A stretch of DNA of 64,000 bases from Myxococcaceae bacterium (GTDB lineage Bacteria > Myxococcota > Myxococcia > Myxococcales > Myxococcaceae): positions 124,001 to 188,000 of the forward strand of contig JAEUJQ010000073.1 of the NCBI GenBank assembly GCA_016793095.1. Direction: 5' to 3'. Made by a program: the position numbers and the translations under genes. Shown in pieces: positions 15,915 to 28,426 of the stretch. The notes beneath the pieces were generated by a model. The model made no database searches. It was not told the origin of the DNA and saw nothing but the letters and a program-made list of their open reading frames with translations. Each line of letters begins with the position of its first letter. The stretch's first letter is position 1.

Positions 15915-18041
15915 CTATGGCAGCAGCGCGCCGCGCACCCAGGCGCCGGCGCCGGGCCGAGGTTGCTGCTCGAGGTCGGTTCGAACGTCACCCGAGGCCG
16001 CCTCACCGAAGACGTTGAGCGCCCCCCGTGTGGCCGGGCCGCCCGCGAGTGGACGGAAGTCGCCTGCCGGGATCGCGACGAAGACCTGGGCCCAGCCCGC
16101 TGCCGCGCCGAGCTCATTCGACGACGCGACCAGCGGTGCTGGCTGAGGTTGAGCGTCAGCCCAGCCGAACGCGACGTTGCCTTCGAGCCGACCGAGCACG
16201 GTCGGTGAGCTCCCGAGGTCGACCGCCCGCCCGGGACCCGGCAGCACCCGTCCGATGACGTTGTTGACCAGTGACCACCGAAGCGAGCCGGAGCTGCCCG
16301 CCACCCCCGCGCCGGTCGTCAGGGTCGTGTTGTTGGTGGCCAGCACGTCGAGCGGCGCCATGCACCCTGAGAAGTGGACAGCGGCGGCCCGCGTCGCGCG
16401 TCCTTCGAAGACGTTGTTGGTGAGCCACACCGAGGCCGGGGTTCCGGCGAGGCAGCTGCCGTAGCCGGAGACGACGACGTCGTTGGTGCTCGGCGTCCCC
16501 ACGGGTGCGTCGAGGCAGACGCGGTTCGCGTCGAGCGTGGTGCTGCCGTTGTGGAGTTGAATGTTCCCCAGCGCGATGACGGACAGCTGCGGAGTCGCGA
16601 TGTAGGCAGTACCCGTGGCCTCGAGCCGTGCGACGACGTCGTTACAGCGCAGCACGACCCTTCGTCCCGCAGCCGCCGCGGCCACCACGCCGTAGTAGGT
16701 CGAGTGCGCGCCGGGAATGCTGCCGCCAAGGGGCGTCGGCAGGAGCTGAAGCTCGATGAAGTTGCGCAGCCACGTGCCCGCCGAGACCACGAGCGCGCCG
16801 CGGTCCGCCGTGCGACGCAGGAGGTGGAAGCCCCCGAGGACGGCGTCATCGTGCGACATCACCACCCGCCCCGTCAGCCTGGTTCGGTGTCGGTCGGGCG
16901 CCCAGTTGGTGAAGGTCGGGTCGAAGCCGCCCTTCAGCACCATCGGGCGCGAAACCACGACGGCGGGCGAAGCGTCGATGCCCTCACTGACGCGCACGGT
17001 GCCTCCGTCGGGGACTGCTGCGACAGCATGCGCCAGCGTTCTCCAGGCCATCCCAGGCGAGGCCCCATTGCGCGCGTCGTCTCCGGACAACGGGTCGACA
17101 TAGAAGATCGCGGTCGTCTCCGGCACCGAGCAGGGAAGGCCCGCGTCGCGCGGAAGCTGGAGCGCGCAGGCGGTGCCGAGCGTGCTCGCTGCGCCGCACA
17201 CGAAAGCCGTACCGCCGCCGCCACACACGTCGGACCCTGAACACGTCCCGCAGCTCAACACTGACCCGCACCCGTCGGAGGGCGCGCCACAGTTGGCTGA
17301 CAGGTCGCCGCAGGTGCGGGGCCGACAACCGCCGTCCAGCGCACCACCGTCTGGAGCACCACCGTCCGGCGCGCCACCGTCGAGCGAGCCACCGTCTGGA
17401 GCACCACCGTCCGCCGCGCCACCATCCGGCGCACCACCGTCCAGCGAGCCACCGTCCAACGAGCCACCGTCCTGCGAGCCACCGTCCTGCGAGCCACCGT
17501 CCTGCGAGCCACCGTCCTGGGAACCACCGTCCTGGGAACCACCGTCCTGGGAACCACCGTCCTGGGAGCCACCGTCGGGCGCACCACCGTCGGGCGCACC
17601 ACCGTCGGGCGCGCCACCGTCTGGCACGGGTCCCTCGGGCGCCACGAGGCCGACGACGGAGACGAGGACTTCGGGCGTCACCAGCGAGTCGCTGTGGAAC
17701 GTCAGCACCGCCGTGTCGATGCCCGAAGTTCCCGGAGCCTGGTAGCGAACGACCACCTCGGCGCGCTCCTGTGCTTGCAGCACCGCCGGTGGCGCCGACA
17801 CCGTAAACGCCGCCCGCTCGTTGCCGCTCAGCGTCAGCCGTGAGATCGCCAGCAGCGCTGTGCCGTCCGAGGAAAGGACCAGCACCCGCTCGCTCGTTTC
17901 TCCCGGCCTCAGTACTCCAAAATCCAACGCCGCTGGGAGAACGTCGAGCCGCGCACGGGAGAACGCAGTCCGGTCCGAGCCGCAATTGCAGCCACTCGCA
18001 GTGACCAGGAACATCGCAAGGACAACCAGGTGGAGGCGCAT
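15915..18041 (-). CDS. Surface lipoprotein: Hydin-like domain, DGG linker, beta-helix
   Basis: 708 residues from ATG 18041. Lipobox TASGC is followed by a 'choice-of-anchor D'/ASPM-SPD2-Hydin-type Ig domain ([19 protein letters not shown]) in residues ~30-125. Then comes a linker of ~20 DGG(A/S/-) units, encoded by 15-base repeats, and a Cys-rich knot ([14 protein letters not shown], then GSVLSCGTC) that recurs in myxobacterial surface proteins. The remaining ~450 residues are a DUF1565/beta-helix region beginning [15 protein letters not shown] and containing many V.NNV/LTNNVF strands. It is probably displayed on the cell surface; ligand unknown. Upstream (18042-18258, other side) no clear gene is seen. 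Confidence 0.85.
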   Translation of the reverse strand: MRLHLVVLAMFLVTASGCNCGSDRTAFSRARLDVLPAALDFGVLRPGETSERVLVLSSDGTALLAISRLTLSGNERAAFTVSAPPAVLQAQERAEVVVRYQAPGTSGIDTAVLTFHSDSLVTPEVLVSVVGLVAPEGPVPDGGAPDGGAPDGGAPDGGSQDGGSQDGGSQDGGSQDGGSQDGGSQDGGSQDGGSLDGGSLDGGAPDGGAADGGAPDGGSLDGGAPDGGAPDGGALDGGCRPRTCGDLSANCGAPSDGCGSVLSCGTCSGSDVCGGGGTAFVCGAASTLGTACALQLPRDAGLPCSVPETTAIFYVDPLSGDDARNGASPGMAWRTLAHAVAAVPDGGTVRVSEGIDASPAVVVSRPMVLKGGFDPTFTNWAPDRHRTRLTGRVVMSHDDAVLGGFHLLRRTADRGALVVSAGTWLRNFIELQLLPTPLGGSIPGAHSTYYGVVAAAAAGRRVVLRCNDVVARLEATGTAYIATPQLSVIALGNIQLHNGSTTLDANRVCLDAPVGTPSTNDVVVSGYGSCLAGTPASVWLTNNVFEGRATRAAAVHFSGCMAPLDVLATNNTTLTTGAGVAGSSGSLRWSLVNNVIGRVLPGPGRAVDLGSSPTVLGRLEGNVAFGWADAQPQPAPLVASSNELGAAAGWAQVFVAIPAGDFRPLAGGPATRGALNVFGEAASGDVRTDLEQQPRPGAGAWVRGALLP
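17331..17632. repeat. 15-base tandem repeats encoding DGG linker
   Basis: About twenty degenerate copies of a 15-base unit (GCACCACCGTCNGGC-like on the + strand) encode the PDGGA/QDGGS linker of the lipoprotein above. Four adjacent copies near 17512-17567 are nearly identical, suggesting recent expansion. Unit length is a multiple of three, so copy changes keep the frame. Confidence 0.85.
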
Positions 18042-18258
18042 CGTTGACTGTCCATACCAGCACATGGTTCTTCTCGCTTCGCCTCGCGAATCCAGCCTGG
18101 ACGCTCGAGCTTCTCGCCACCGCGACAGCTGGAGCCTGCTTCGTCAACCTGGACAACGTGCGCGCAGTGGCGACGCCAGGGCTCGAGCGCCGCATCATCG
18201 GCGCCCTGGGCTACGCGCTTGAGATCGATCAGTTAAGGGGCGGCTGACGCACGCAGCC

Positions 18259-19164
18259 TCACGCCGACCTGACGCGTCCGGGGCCCAGCCGGCGTTTGAG
18301 CCACGCGTTCAGCAGCACGAGCCCCAGCAGCGCCAGGGCGCCGGCGTAGAAGCGCCAGTTGAGCTGCTCCTCGCCGGGGAACAGCACGTACGCGAGCGCC
18401 AACGAGTAGACCGGCTCGAGCGTCACCGCGAGCGCCACGGTGTACGGCGACAGCGTGCCCAGCACCCGCAGCGTGGTGAGCCAGGGGAACACCGTGCACA
18501 CCACCGCCAGCACCACGAGCCAGCCCGCGTCGCCCGCCGACAGCGCCCACGGCGGCACGAAGTCCCACGCCGCGAAGCCGAGGCTCGTCACCACCAGCCC
18601 GCTGCCCAGTTCGTGCAGGGTGACACGCTCGGGCGGCTCTCCCCGGCTCCAGACGCCGTTGAGCGTGCCGAAGGCCGCCGAGAACAGCGCCGAGCCGAGG
18701 CCCAGCGCGAGGCCCAGCGGCGTCGCGGTCGTCTCGAAGCGCACCAGCAGCGCCACGCCGCCCACCGCCGCCAGCCCGATGAGCAGCTCGGCCAGCACCA
18801 CTCCACGTCGGAAGACGAGCGGCTCGATGAGGGCGGTGAAGAACGTCACCGACGACAGGCACAGCACCGCCACCGCGACGCCCGCGTACTTGATGCAGCC
18901 GTAGAAGCAGAGCCAGTGAATGGCGACCAGCGCTCCGATGGCCCAGAAGGCACGCATGGTGCGCGGCGATGTGGTGAGCGGCAGGCGCTTGAAGACGAGC
19001 AGCGAGCCCATCACCACGACGACGAGGGCGATGCGGTACCAGACGAGCGGCACCGCCGAGACGCTGATGAGCCGCCCGAGGATGGCGGTGAAGCCCCAGA
19101 TGAAGACGGTGACGTGCAGCAGGCCGTGCGCGGCACCGGGAGAGAGCGGCTGTGCTGCGCTCAC
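18259..19164 (-). CDS. EamA/DMT-family transporter
   Basis: 301 residues from GTG 19164, one base after the stop of the upstream gene. About ten hydrophobic helices can be counted, arranged as two EamA repeats (WGFTAILGRLISVSAVPLVW in the first; LFSAAFGTLNGVWSR starting the second), as in drug/metabolite transporters. A cytoplasmic Arg-rich tail ends the protein. It should sit in the inner membrane and move a small metabolite; the substrate is not predictable. It is the last gene of a long minus-strand run starting near 23445. Confidence 0.85.
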   Translation of the reverse strand: MSAAQPLSPGAAHGLLHVTVFIWGFTAILGRLISVSAVPLVWYRIALVVVVMGSLLVFKRLPLTTSPRTMRAFWAIGALVAIHWLCFYGCIKYAGVAVAVLCLSSVTFFTALIEPLVFRRGVVLAELLIGLAAVGGVALLVRFETTATPLGLALGLGSALFSAAFGTLNGVWSRGEPPERVTLHELGSGLVVTSLGFAAWDFVPPWALSAGDAGWLVVLAVVCTVFPWLTTLRVLGTLSPYTVALAVTLEPVYSLALAYVLFPGEEQLNWRFYAGALALLGLVLLNAWLKRRLGPGRVRSA

Positions 19165-19165
19165 G

Positions 19166-20320
19166 TCACTCGGCCAGCGCGCGCAGGGTGGCGAGCCGCT
19201 CGAGCTCGTCGTCTGGCAGGTGCGTGCCCGAGGACCCCGTGTACCCGAAGTACAGACGGTCGGAGAGCTGCGTGAAGCACTGCCTCGCGAGCGCCGACTT
19301 CGGGTTCTCGCGAATGCACGCCTCGAAGAAGAGCAGGTCGACGTCCCAGAGCAGCGGAGACTTGAGCGCCCCCGCACACAGGCCGAGCAGGAAGAGCGCC
19401 TCGCCGCGCTGGGGCAGCTTCGGGTCCTTCCCCAGCGCGAGGTTGAGGTACGCGCTCGCCCGCAGGTAGGCCACCTCGTACGTCTCGTCTGGCAGGTAGC
19501 TGCGCGGGCCGCTCGCCTTCAGCACCAGCACCTTGCCGCGGTTGAAGAGGTCCTTCGCCGAGGCGCGCTGGGCGTCGAAGCTCTCCTTGCGCCAGGCCGT
19601 TACGTCCTTTCGCCAGGCGGTGACGGGGCGACGGAGGAAGGGCGCGAGGTCGTCGCGCTTCGTCAGCCCCTCGAGGAAGACCTCGGTGGCCTTCGGGTCG
19701 TCCTTCACCCGCACGAGGATGGTGAGCAGGTCCTTGATGGCGCGGGCCTGCACGAGCAGGGCCTTCTCGTCCTTCGCGGGCTGGGCGATGAGCGCGCCGT
19801 ACGCGTCAACGGCCTTGTCGAACTGCCGCGTGGCCGCGAGGTACTGCGCCTTCTCGAAGGGCCCGAGCTTCATCGCCTCGAGGCGCTTGTCGAGGTCCTG
19901 GTAGTCGGCGGAGGCGCGCTCGCGGCTGTGGCAGGTGAAGCAGAGGCTCACCAGCGTGCGCACGCGCGCGGGCACCGTCTCGCGGTCGCCGAAGGTGAAG
20001 CGGCGGCGGGTCTCGTTGGCGTACTGCGAGAAGAGGCCCGAGAGGGCGGCGGTGGCGGGCTCCTGGGCCTTCGCGTCGGCGGGGAAGGCGTGCTTCAGGC
20101 TCGCGAGCGCGTCGAGGCGGCGGTTGATGTCGTCGGCGAGCGCCGGGTCCTTCAGCTTGTCGGGGTTGGCGGCGAGCGGCTCGAGCTGGAAGAGGGCCTC
20201 GAGCGCGCCGCGCATCATCGCCTGGGTCGGGGTCGTGGCGACGCCGGCGTCGGCGCGCACGGGCACCCCAGCGTCAGGTGCGGCGAAGCACAGCGAGGCG
20301 GCGAGCAGGAGCGGCGTCAT
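19166..20320 (-). CDS. Secreted helical protein with one CXXCH haem motif
   Basis: 384 residues. The signal peptide is short (cleaved near residue 13, LCFAAPDA). A single CXXCH (CFTCH, residues 127-131) lies between helical segments, indicating covalent haem c attachment in the periplasm. After it the protein is helical and TPR-like (FDKAVDAYGALIAQ, YLRASAYLNLALGKDP, PKSALARQCFTQLSDRLYFGYTG). The axial sixth ligand cannot be assigned. A monohaem sensor or electron carrier is possible; alternatively the motif is used for disulphide/metal binding. Coupled to the transporter gene (1-base gap). Confidence 0.75.
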   Translation of the reverse strand: MTPLLLAASLCFAAPDAGVPVRADAGVATTPTQAMMRGALEALFQLEPLAANPDKLKDPALADDINRRLDALASLKHAFPADAKAQEPATAALSGLFSQYANETRRRFTFGDRETVPARVRTLVSLCFTCHSRERASADYQDLDKRLEAMKLGPFEKAQYLAATRQFDKAVDAYGALIAQPAKDEKALLVQARAIKDLLTILVRVKDDPKATEVFLEGLTKRDDLAPFLRRPVTAWRKDVTAWRKESFDAQRASAKDLFNRGKVLVLKASGPRSYLPDETYEVAYLRASAYLNLALGKDPKLPQRGEALFLLGLCAGALKSPLLWDVDLLFFEACIRENPKSALARQCFTQLSDRLYFGYTGSSGTHLPDDELERLATLRALAE

Positions 20321-20371
20321 GGGTGCGGTCTAGCACCACGGCCGAATCGCTCCACTCGTCGCGCGGGCGCG

Positions 20372-20605
20372 TCAGAGCTGGCTGACCGACTCGAGCACCT
20401 CGCGGCGGAACTCCGAGCGCACCTTGAGCAGGCGGTCGTGCCGTGGCCGCCGCTCGCGCTGGATGACCTCGAGGTCGGGCGCCTGCCCGGTGCCCTCGAT
20501 GAGGTCGCCCTCGAAGACGAGCTCGGTCTTCGGAGCGCGCGGGTCGGTCGAGGTCTGGGCCATCACGGGCAGCGAGAGGAGCGTGAGCAGGAGGAGGAGG
20601 CGCAT
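20372..20605 (-). CDS. Small secreted protein of unknown function
   Basis: 77 residues from ATG 20605, with a clear signal peptide (MRLLLLLTLLSLPVMAQT). The mature part is ~60 residues, acidic then basic: a beta-like TELVFEGDLIEGTG, then PDLEVIQRERRPRHD and a helix ending FRREVLESVSQL. This pattern (a 'GdlieG' strand, a variable loop and a terminal helix) occurs in short periplasmic myxobacterial proteins, but I cannot name the family. It is hidden inside a longer shadow frame. Its neighbours are co-directional with gaps of 51 and 62 bases, so it is probably in the same transcript. Confidence 0.6.
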   Translation of the reverse strand: MRLLLLLTLLSLPVMAQTSTDPRAPKTELVFEGDLIEGTGQAPDLEVIQRERRPRHDRLLKVRSEFRREVLESVSQL

Positions 20606-20667
20606 GGGCGAAGTCTGCCCCGAAGCTCGCGCGCTGCGCCACCGCGCGGCCCCTCGTGCGGCCCGTC

Positions 20668-21891
20668 TCACCGCGCGAGGACGGACGGGTCGAGCGAGAG
20701 CACGGTGAGGTCCAGGCTCTTCAGCATCGCCACGAGGTGCGAAGGCCCCTGGTCGATGACGAGCTGGACGACCGGCTGCTGGAGGTCGAGGTGCAGGCGC
20801 TCGCGCGTCGACCCATCGGGCAGCACCTCGGCGATGACGAGGGCCGGCCTCACGGCGCGCGCGTCCTCGATCCACTCGCAGGCGTACGTGTCGTCGTCCG
20901 GCGTTGGGCCCCGACGAGGCACGAGCCCGAAGCGCAGGCGGGAGCGCGTCGTCTGCACGCCGTACGCGAGGAACGCGGCGCCACCCCGCTCGAAGAGGAG
21001 CGGCTCGGCGCGCGCTTCGCCGACGTGCTCGAGCACCGTCTCGCTGCACTGACGCGGGAGGCCCGATGGCTTCGTCGAGGCGCCGGCCGGCGGCGGCGGC
21101 GGCCCCACGAGCGGCACGCGGTCGAACGTGCGCTCGACGAGGTCGGCTCCGTCTGGCGTGGGAACGAAGAGCGAGTGTCGCCCGTCGTTCAGGAGCACGG
21201 AGACGATGGGCAGCGCCGCGCCAGGCAGGAGCACGGCCGCCAGCCGGGTGCGCGTGAGCTCGCTCGTCGTGCGGGGACGGCGGACGAGTACGCGCGACGT
21301 GTCGGCCGGCCCGATGAGGCGCACGAGGTGCTCCTTGCCCTGCGTCGCGTCCGTGACGAGCCATGGGTTCTTCACCGCCGGGCTCCGGTCCCAGGCGAGG
21401 GCGCGCGCGTCGGCTGACCATGGCTTCGTCGATGGGAACACCGGCTCCCACGCCGCTGCGTCGCGCCGGCCGCGCAGGAGTTGCTGGTCCATCATCACGA
21501 GCAGCGACTGGTCCCGCGGGTCCACCGTCACCTCGAACACGCCGGGCGGGAGTGACCGCACGAGCCGCTGGCGAACCCGCTGCACCGCCTCCGCCGCGAA
21601 CGGGGGCACGTCCTTCACGCCCACGCTCAGCGCGCGGGCCTCGTCGAACAGCAGCACCGGGTTGAAGTCGTAGTTGCCGAGCGCGAGGGCGCCCGAGCTG
21701 AGGGCGTGCTGCTGGACCCAGTCGAGGCCGCACGCGGAGCGCCACGCCCAGCGCACCGCCGGCGTGGTCGCCGCGAGTCGCTCCATGGTGCAGGTCCCCT
21801 GCGAGGGCGTGCCGGAGCGCAGCCGGCCCTCGATGACGACGCCGCCGTCCGGGGTCGAGGCGAGCGCGAGCGCGAGGAGGGCGGTCACCAT
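20668..21891 (-). CDS. Exported protein of unknown function
   Basis: 407 residues from ATG 21891. The signal peptide is MVTALLALALAST. The body is beta-rich with repeated short strands such as SLLVMMDQQLLRG, RHSLFVPTPDG and FLAYGVQTTRSRLRFGL, and scattered Cys (QGTCTMERL, SACGLDW, ETVLEH preceded by RQCS, YACEWIEDARA), suggesting a periplasmic beta-propeller. No family is recognised. The gene's own start is the last copy of a tandemly duplicated junction with the preceding gene (see 21885-22093), so its translation initiation region has been copied twice upstream of it. Confidence 0.7.
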   Translation of the reverse strand: MVTALLALALASTPDGGVVIEGRLRSGTPSQGTCTMERLAATTPAVRWAWRSACGLDWVQQHALSSGALALGNYDFNPVLLFDEARALSVGVKDVPPFAAEAVQRVRQRLVRSLPPGVFEVTVDPRDQSLLVMMDQQLLRGRRDAAAWEPVFPSTKPWSADARALAWDRSPAVKNPWLVTDATQGKEHLVRLIGPADTSRVLVRRPRTTSELTRTRLAAVLLPGAALPIVSVLLNDGRHSLFVPTPDGADLVERTFDRVPLVGPPPPPAGASTKPSGLPRQCSETVLEHVGEARAEPLLFERGGAAFLAYGVQTTRSRLRFGLVPRRGPTPDDDTYACEWIEDARAVRPALVIAEVLPDGSTRERLHLDLQQPVVQLVIDQGPSHLVAMLKSLDLTVLSLDPSVLAR

Positions 21892-21959
21892 CGCGCCGCC
21901 CGTGTTCGTTCGTCGAACGCGACGAGGCACCGCCGCGTGACCACGAGCTGCCCGGTCAT
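21885..21959 (-). CDS. 24-residue micro-ORF from duplicated gene junction (copy 2)
   Basis: ATG 21959 to TGA 21887-21885. GGAGG lies about four bases upstream of the ATG and the stop overlaps the start of the 20668-21891 gene. The peptide contains LVVTRRCLVAFDER and matches its sister (21956-22030). Its end corresponds to the C-terminus of the 22087-23445 product (DQRKLEAGW). It may be translated as a coupling peptide, or be a non-functional duplication scar. Confidence 0.4.
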   Translation of the reverse strand: MTGQLVVTRRCLVAFDERTRAARW

Positions 21960-22103
21960 CGCGCCTCCAGCTTCCGGTCGTCGAACGCGACGAGGCACCG
22001 CCGCGTGTACACGAGCCGCGCGGTCACCATCGCGCCTCCCGCTCCTGCCGGTCGAGGTCCAGGAGGGAGCGCTGCGCGCCGCGTGTTCACCATCCCGCCT
22101 CCA
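21889..22103 (-). repeat. Tandem copies of a gene end/RBS/start junction, ~68-base period
   Basis: Four ATG codons (22093, 22030, 21959, 21891) each follow a (G)GAGGCG-type Shine-Dalgarno and a TCGAC...CGNA block, at spacings of 63, 71 and 68 bases. The last is the real gene start; the first overlaps the stop of the gene upstream. The last two intervals contain an exact 30-base repeat. This is a duplicated intergenic junction rather than a repeat inside a gene. Confidence 0.75.
21956..22030 (-). CDS. 24-residue micro-ORF from duplicated gene junction (copy 1)
   Basis: ATG 22030 to TGA 21958-21956, with GGAGG upstream and the stop overlapping the next micro-ORF start as ATGA. The peptide contains LVYTRRCLVAFDDRKLEAR, so the end strongly resembles the last residues of the full gene upstream. 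It shares 30 identical bases with the next copy (21910-21939 and 21978-22007). Confidence 0.4.
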   Translation of the reverse strand: MVTARLVYTRRCLVAFDDRKLEAR

Positions 22104-23445
22104 GCTTCCGCTGGTCGAGCTCGACCAGATACCCCTGCGCGAACACGAGGACGCGGCCGTCGCGCACCGCGAGGCTCACGCCAGAGAGCGAGTGCTCCTC
22201 GAGGGTGGCGGGCAGCTCGACGCGCTGGAGTTCGCCCACGTCGTCGTCCACTCCGAGGAGGACGAGCTCGAGGTGGCGGCTCGTCCGCTTCGGAACCCAG
22301 ACGTCGCGCTCGCGTGCGCGCCGCGGGCAACCGGGACAGGCGTCCTCGCTCGGCTCGGGGGCTGGCTCGAAGCGGCACCTCAGCCGGTCCTCGACCCACG
22401 CGACCAGGGTTCGCTGGGTGTCGAGCGTCACGAGCTCGGGACGGGAGACCGTGACGCGCGTCGTCTTCTGCTCCGCACCATCGCGCTCCTGCTCGCACCC
22501 GCGCTCGGGCTTCACCGTCGCCAGCGGCAGCCGCTCGAAGCCTCCGGCCCGGGCCGGCCGCTCGAGCACCAGCGCGCCGGTCTTCTCCCAGTCGAGGTCG
22601 AGCATGAGCGGCGGAGAGAACCGGGAGCCTCCCCACGGCACCCGCGCAGGCGTGATGCCGCCGTAGAGGTGCCGTGGCTGGAACTTCGCGGAGCGCTGCA
22701 CCACCTCCGTGCGGCCGAGGTCGGGGAACTGCGCCGCGGCGGTGAGCCCGACGCCGTCGAAGCGCGACCAGGCGAGCGTGATGCGCCCTGAGTCCGTCGA
22801 GGGCCACAGCTCGACCTCGTGCGGCAGCTCGCCCATGGACCACCACGTTCCGTCGACGCGGCGGAGCACCACGTCGCGCGGCTGTCCCGGGCGCGAGCGG
22901 ACCCCGACGACCTCGCCGTTGCCGGCGCCACGGAGCGCGCCGACCGGGCCGTCCTCCAACACCTCGCAGGTGCCGTCGTGCCAGAACGAGGGCCAGCGCC
23001 CGCCGCTGTATGACATCCCGGCTGGACGCCCTTTCAGCATGAAGGGCTCGGAGAGTGCCGGCACCGCCACGAGCTCACCCGAGGTGCGGCGCAGCACCGG
23101 CAGGCTCGCGCCCGCCTCGGGAATCTGGAGCAGCAGGCTCAGCGCGAGGCCTGTGTCGTCCTGCACGAAGCTCGAGACGGTCGCCACGTTCAGCATCAGC
23201 CGCTCGAGCCGCTCCACCGCGCCGCCTGGGCTGGGGAGCGACCTGAAGACGTTCGCGAGCGTGCCCTTCGGCGTCGGGCTGGCGGGGCAAGGCACCCGCT
23301 CGACCTTCACGGGCATGGGCTCGCGGAGCGTGACCTGCGCGGTCGGGCCGGCCGTCATCGAGTCGGCGACCCGCTCACGGAGCACGGCGCGACGCCCGCT
23401 GCACGCGGTCATCACCACCAGCACCAGCGCCCACCGCGTCGTCAT
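22087..23445 (-). CDS. Lipoprotein, probable beta-propeller, unknown function
   Basis: 452 residues from ATG 23445, with GGGAG upstream. Lipobox VMTAC. The mature protein has many short beta strands with tryptophans (GTWWSMGELPHEVELW, RITLAWSRFDGVGL) and cysteines (CEVLEDG, CEQERDG, CPGCP). A highly charged loop (RRARERDVWVPKRTSRHLEL) precedes the final strands, which end DQRKLEAGW. The architecture resembles the neighbouring 20668-21891 protein and the two may work together. No enzymatic motif is seen. It is the first gene of the minus-strand run; the 124 bases before it (to atpC) show no gene. Confidence 0.7.
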   Translation of the reverse strand: MTTRWALVLVVMTACSGRRAVLRERVADSMTAGPTAQVTLREPMPVKVERVPCPASPTPKGTLANVFRSLPSPGGAVERLERLMLNVATVSSFVQDDTGLALSLLLQIPEAGASLPVLRRTSGELVAVPALSEPFMLKGRPAGMSYSGGRWPSFWHDGTCEVLEDGPVGALRGAGNGEVVGVRSRPGQPRDVVLRRVDGTWWSMGELPHEVELWPSTDSGRITLAWSRFDGVGLTAAAQFPDLGRTEVVQRSAKFQPRHLYGGITPARVPWGGSRFSPPLMLDLDWEKTGALVLERPARAGGFERLPLATVKPERGCEQERDGAEQKTTRVTVSRPELVTLDTQRTLVAWVEDRLRCRFEPAPEPSEDACPGCPRRARERDVWVPKRTSRHLELVLLGVDDDVGELQRVELPATLEEHSLSGVSLAVRDGRVLVFAQGYLVELDQRKLEAGW

Positions 23446-23569
23446 CCGTCGCTCCCCGTGAAACGAAGCCGGCTCTCGACGCACGAACGGCGCCGATCTT
23501 CACGACCGCCCACGAGAACGACGCTGGGAACCTGGGCACCGCGAGGAGCGTCGAGCGCTCCTCCGGGCC

Positions 23570-23974
23570 TCACTTCATCGCCGCGACTTCGATGCGCTTC
23601 TTCTCGCACCGCAGCAGCTCGCGCAGCGGCTCGGCCTTCGGGTCGGTGACCTCGAGCAGCTTCAGCTTCTCGTCGGCCTCGCTGATCTTCTTCTTCGCGA
23701 GCGCGACGTCGATCTCCTTCGCGGGCTGGGCTCCGTCGGCGAGCACGCGCACGTTGCCGGGGCCCACCTCGGCGAAGCCGCCTGACACGAAGTACGGCTC
23801 GCTCTTCGCGCCCTCACGAACCGTCAGCGGTCCCGGCTGCAGCAGCGACAGGAACGGCGCGTGGCCAGGCCGCACGCCAAAGAGCCCCTGCGCGCCCGGC
23901 GCGATGACCTCGTCGGCCTCGAGCTGCACGAGGCGGCGTTCCGGCGTCACGACCTCGACCTTGAGCTTCGCCAT
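23570..23974 (-). CDS. atpC: ATP synthase F1 epsilon subunit
   Basis: 134 residues, the usual length. The beta-sandwich domain is clear (MAKLKVEVVTPERRLVQLEA, APGAQGLFGVRPGHAPFLSLL, then FVSGGFAEV), followed by the helical C-terminal hairpin (KEIDVALAKKKISEADEKLK) that can inhibit the enzyme. It is part of the central stalk of F1 on the cytoplasmic face of the membrane. It follows atpD on the same strand with a 73-base gap. The other F-type genes (a, b, c, alpha, gamma, delta) are not in the window. Confidence 0.95.
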   Translation of the reverse strand: MAKLKVEVVTPERRLVQLEADEVIAPGAQGLFGVRPGHAPFLSLLQPGPLTVREGAKSEPYFVSGGFAEVGPGNVRVLADGAQPAKEIDVALAKKKISEADEKLKLLEVTDPKAEPLRELLRCEKKRIEVAAMK

Positions 23975-24047
23975 ATCATTCGCTCCGCTGCAGGCCCCAC
24001 TTCGCCTCCGGCTACGGGGCCGCTCCGCTGGGTGTCATCCGCTGCGC

Positions 24048-27495
<3,448 letters not shown>

Positions 27496-27520
27496 CGCCG
27501 TCCCGCAGCCATGTTGGTGC

Positions 27521-28426
27521 TCATGTGCCGGATCGGCTGAGCGTCTCCCACGCCTTGAGCCGGCGGGCTTCCCGCGCCTTCGCCGCGACGTCGAGCAGCG
27601 GCCGGTCGCGCTCGAAGCGCGCCGCCTCGTCGGCCGGGGCCTTCGCCCAGAGGGGCGCGAGCTCGTGCACCAGCGCGCGCGTCGTCGCCAGCACCCCAGC
27701 CAGCGCGAGGTGCGTGCCCGCCGCGCGCGGGTCTTCGTCACCCAGCGCGACGGCCGTCACCAGCGAAGCGAGCAGCCGCTCCCTCGCCTCGTGCTGCCAG
27801 CCGCTGCGCCGCGCCACCGCCGAGAGGTAGCCCAGCACCGCCGCGTGCACGTGCAGGTCCTCGAGGGTGCGGAAGGGCTTGAGCGCGTCGGCGTAGCCAT
27901 CGCCGGGCAGCACGTCGGCGGGCGTCACCACCACGTCGCGCAGCTCGACCGAGGCGTGCGGCAGCTCGGGCACGAAGGGCAGCTCGTCCATCGTCGTGAG
28001 CGTCACGCCAGGCGCCGTCGGCGGCACCCGCACCAGCACGAGGCGCGGGCGCCCGTCGACCTCGCCCGTCGTCGCCACCACCAGCAGCCGCGTCGCCAGC
28101 GGGCCGCCCGAGACGAAGCGCTTGGTGCCCGACAGCCGTCCGTCCTTCAGCGTCGTGTGGATGGCGCGCGGGTGGGCGCCGCCGTCTTCCGTCGCGCAGA
28201 GAGCCGCGACGTCGTCGGGCCCCAGCGTCGGGTCCAGCCGCGAGAGCGCAGCGACGTAGCCGCCAGCGAAGGCGAAGGCGAGGCGGTCGGCGCGGGCTCC
28301 CAGGCCGGCGGCGCGCAGCGTCGGGTGGCGATGGCGCGCGCGCGTGTCGGCCGTGGCGCGCCAGAAGGCGTCGAAGGTGGGGCCCGCGATGGGCGCCGCC
28401 AGGCTCTCGAGCAGCGCGCCGAGCAT
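27521..28426 (-). CDS. Short acyl-CoA dehydrogenase-like protein
   Basis: 301 residues, about 80 shorter than typical acyl-CoA dehydrogenases. The central beta domain is recognisable (LCATEDGGAHPRAIHTTLKD, then SGTKRFVSGGPLATRLLVVA), as is the later VELRDVVVTPADVLPGDGY, which correspond to FAD and substrate contacts in the family. The N-terminal helical domain is short and the C-terminal four-helix bundle looks incomplete, so it may not be a normal FAD enzyme. Its ATG overlaps the stop of the preceding propeller lipoprotein gene (TGATG), an odd operon partner for a cytoplasmic enzyme. Confidence 0.75.
   Translation of the reverse strand: MLGALLESLAAPIAGPTFDAFWRATADTRARHRHPTLRAAGLGARADRLAFAFAGGYVAALSRLDPTLGPDDVAALCATEDGGAHPRAIHTTLKDGRLSGTKRFVSGGPLATRLLVVATTGEVDGRPRLVLVRVPPTAPGVTLTTMDELPFVPELPHASVELRDVVVTPADVLPGDGYADALKPFRTLEDLHVHAAVLGYLSAVARRSGWQHEARERLLASLVTAVALGDEDPRAAGTHLALAGVLATTRALVHELAPLWAKAPADEAARFERDRPLLDVAAKAREARRLKAWETLSRSGT

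Noticed and set aside
17331-17632. CRISPR-like array
   Set aside because: 15-base coding repeats without unique spacers, in frame with a lipoprotein; the same holds for the other repeat arrays in the window.
18044-18247. 67-residue plus-strand frame with a plausible hydrophobic core
   Set aside because: Overlaps the upstream region of the 15915-18041 gene, no Shine-Dalgarno, no recognisable family; possible remnant only.
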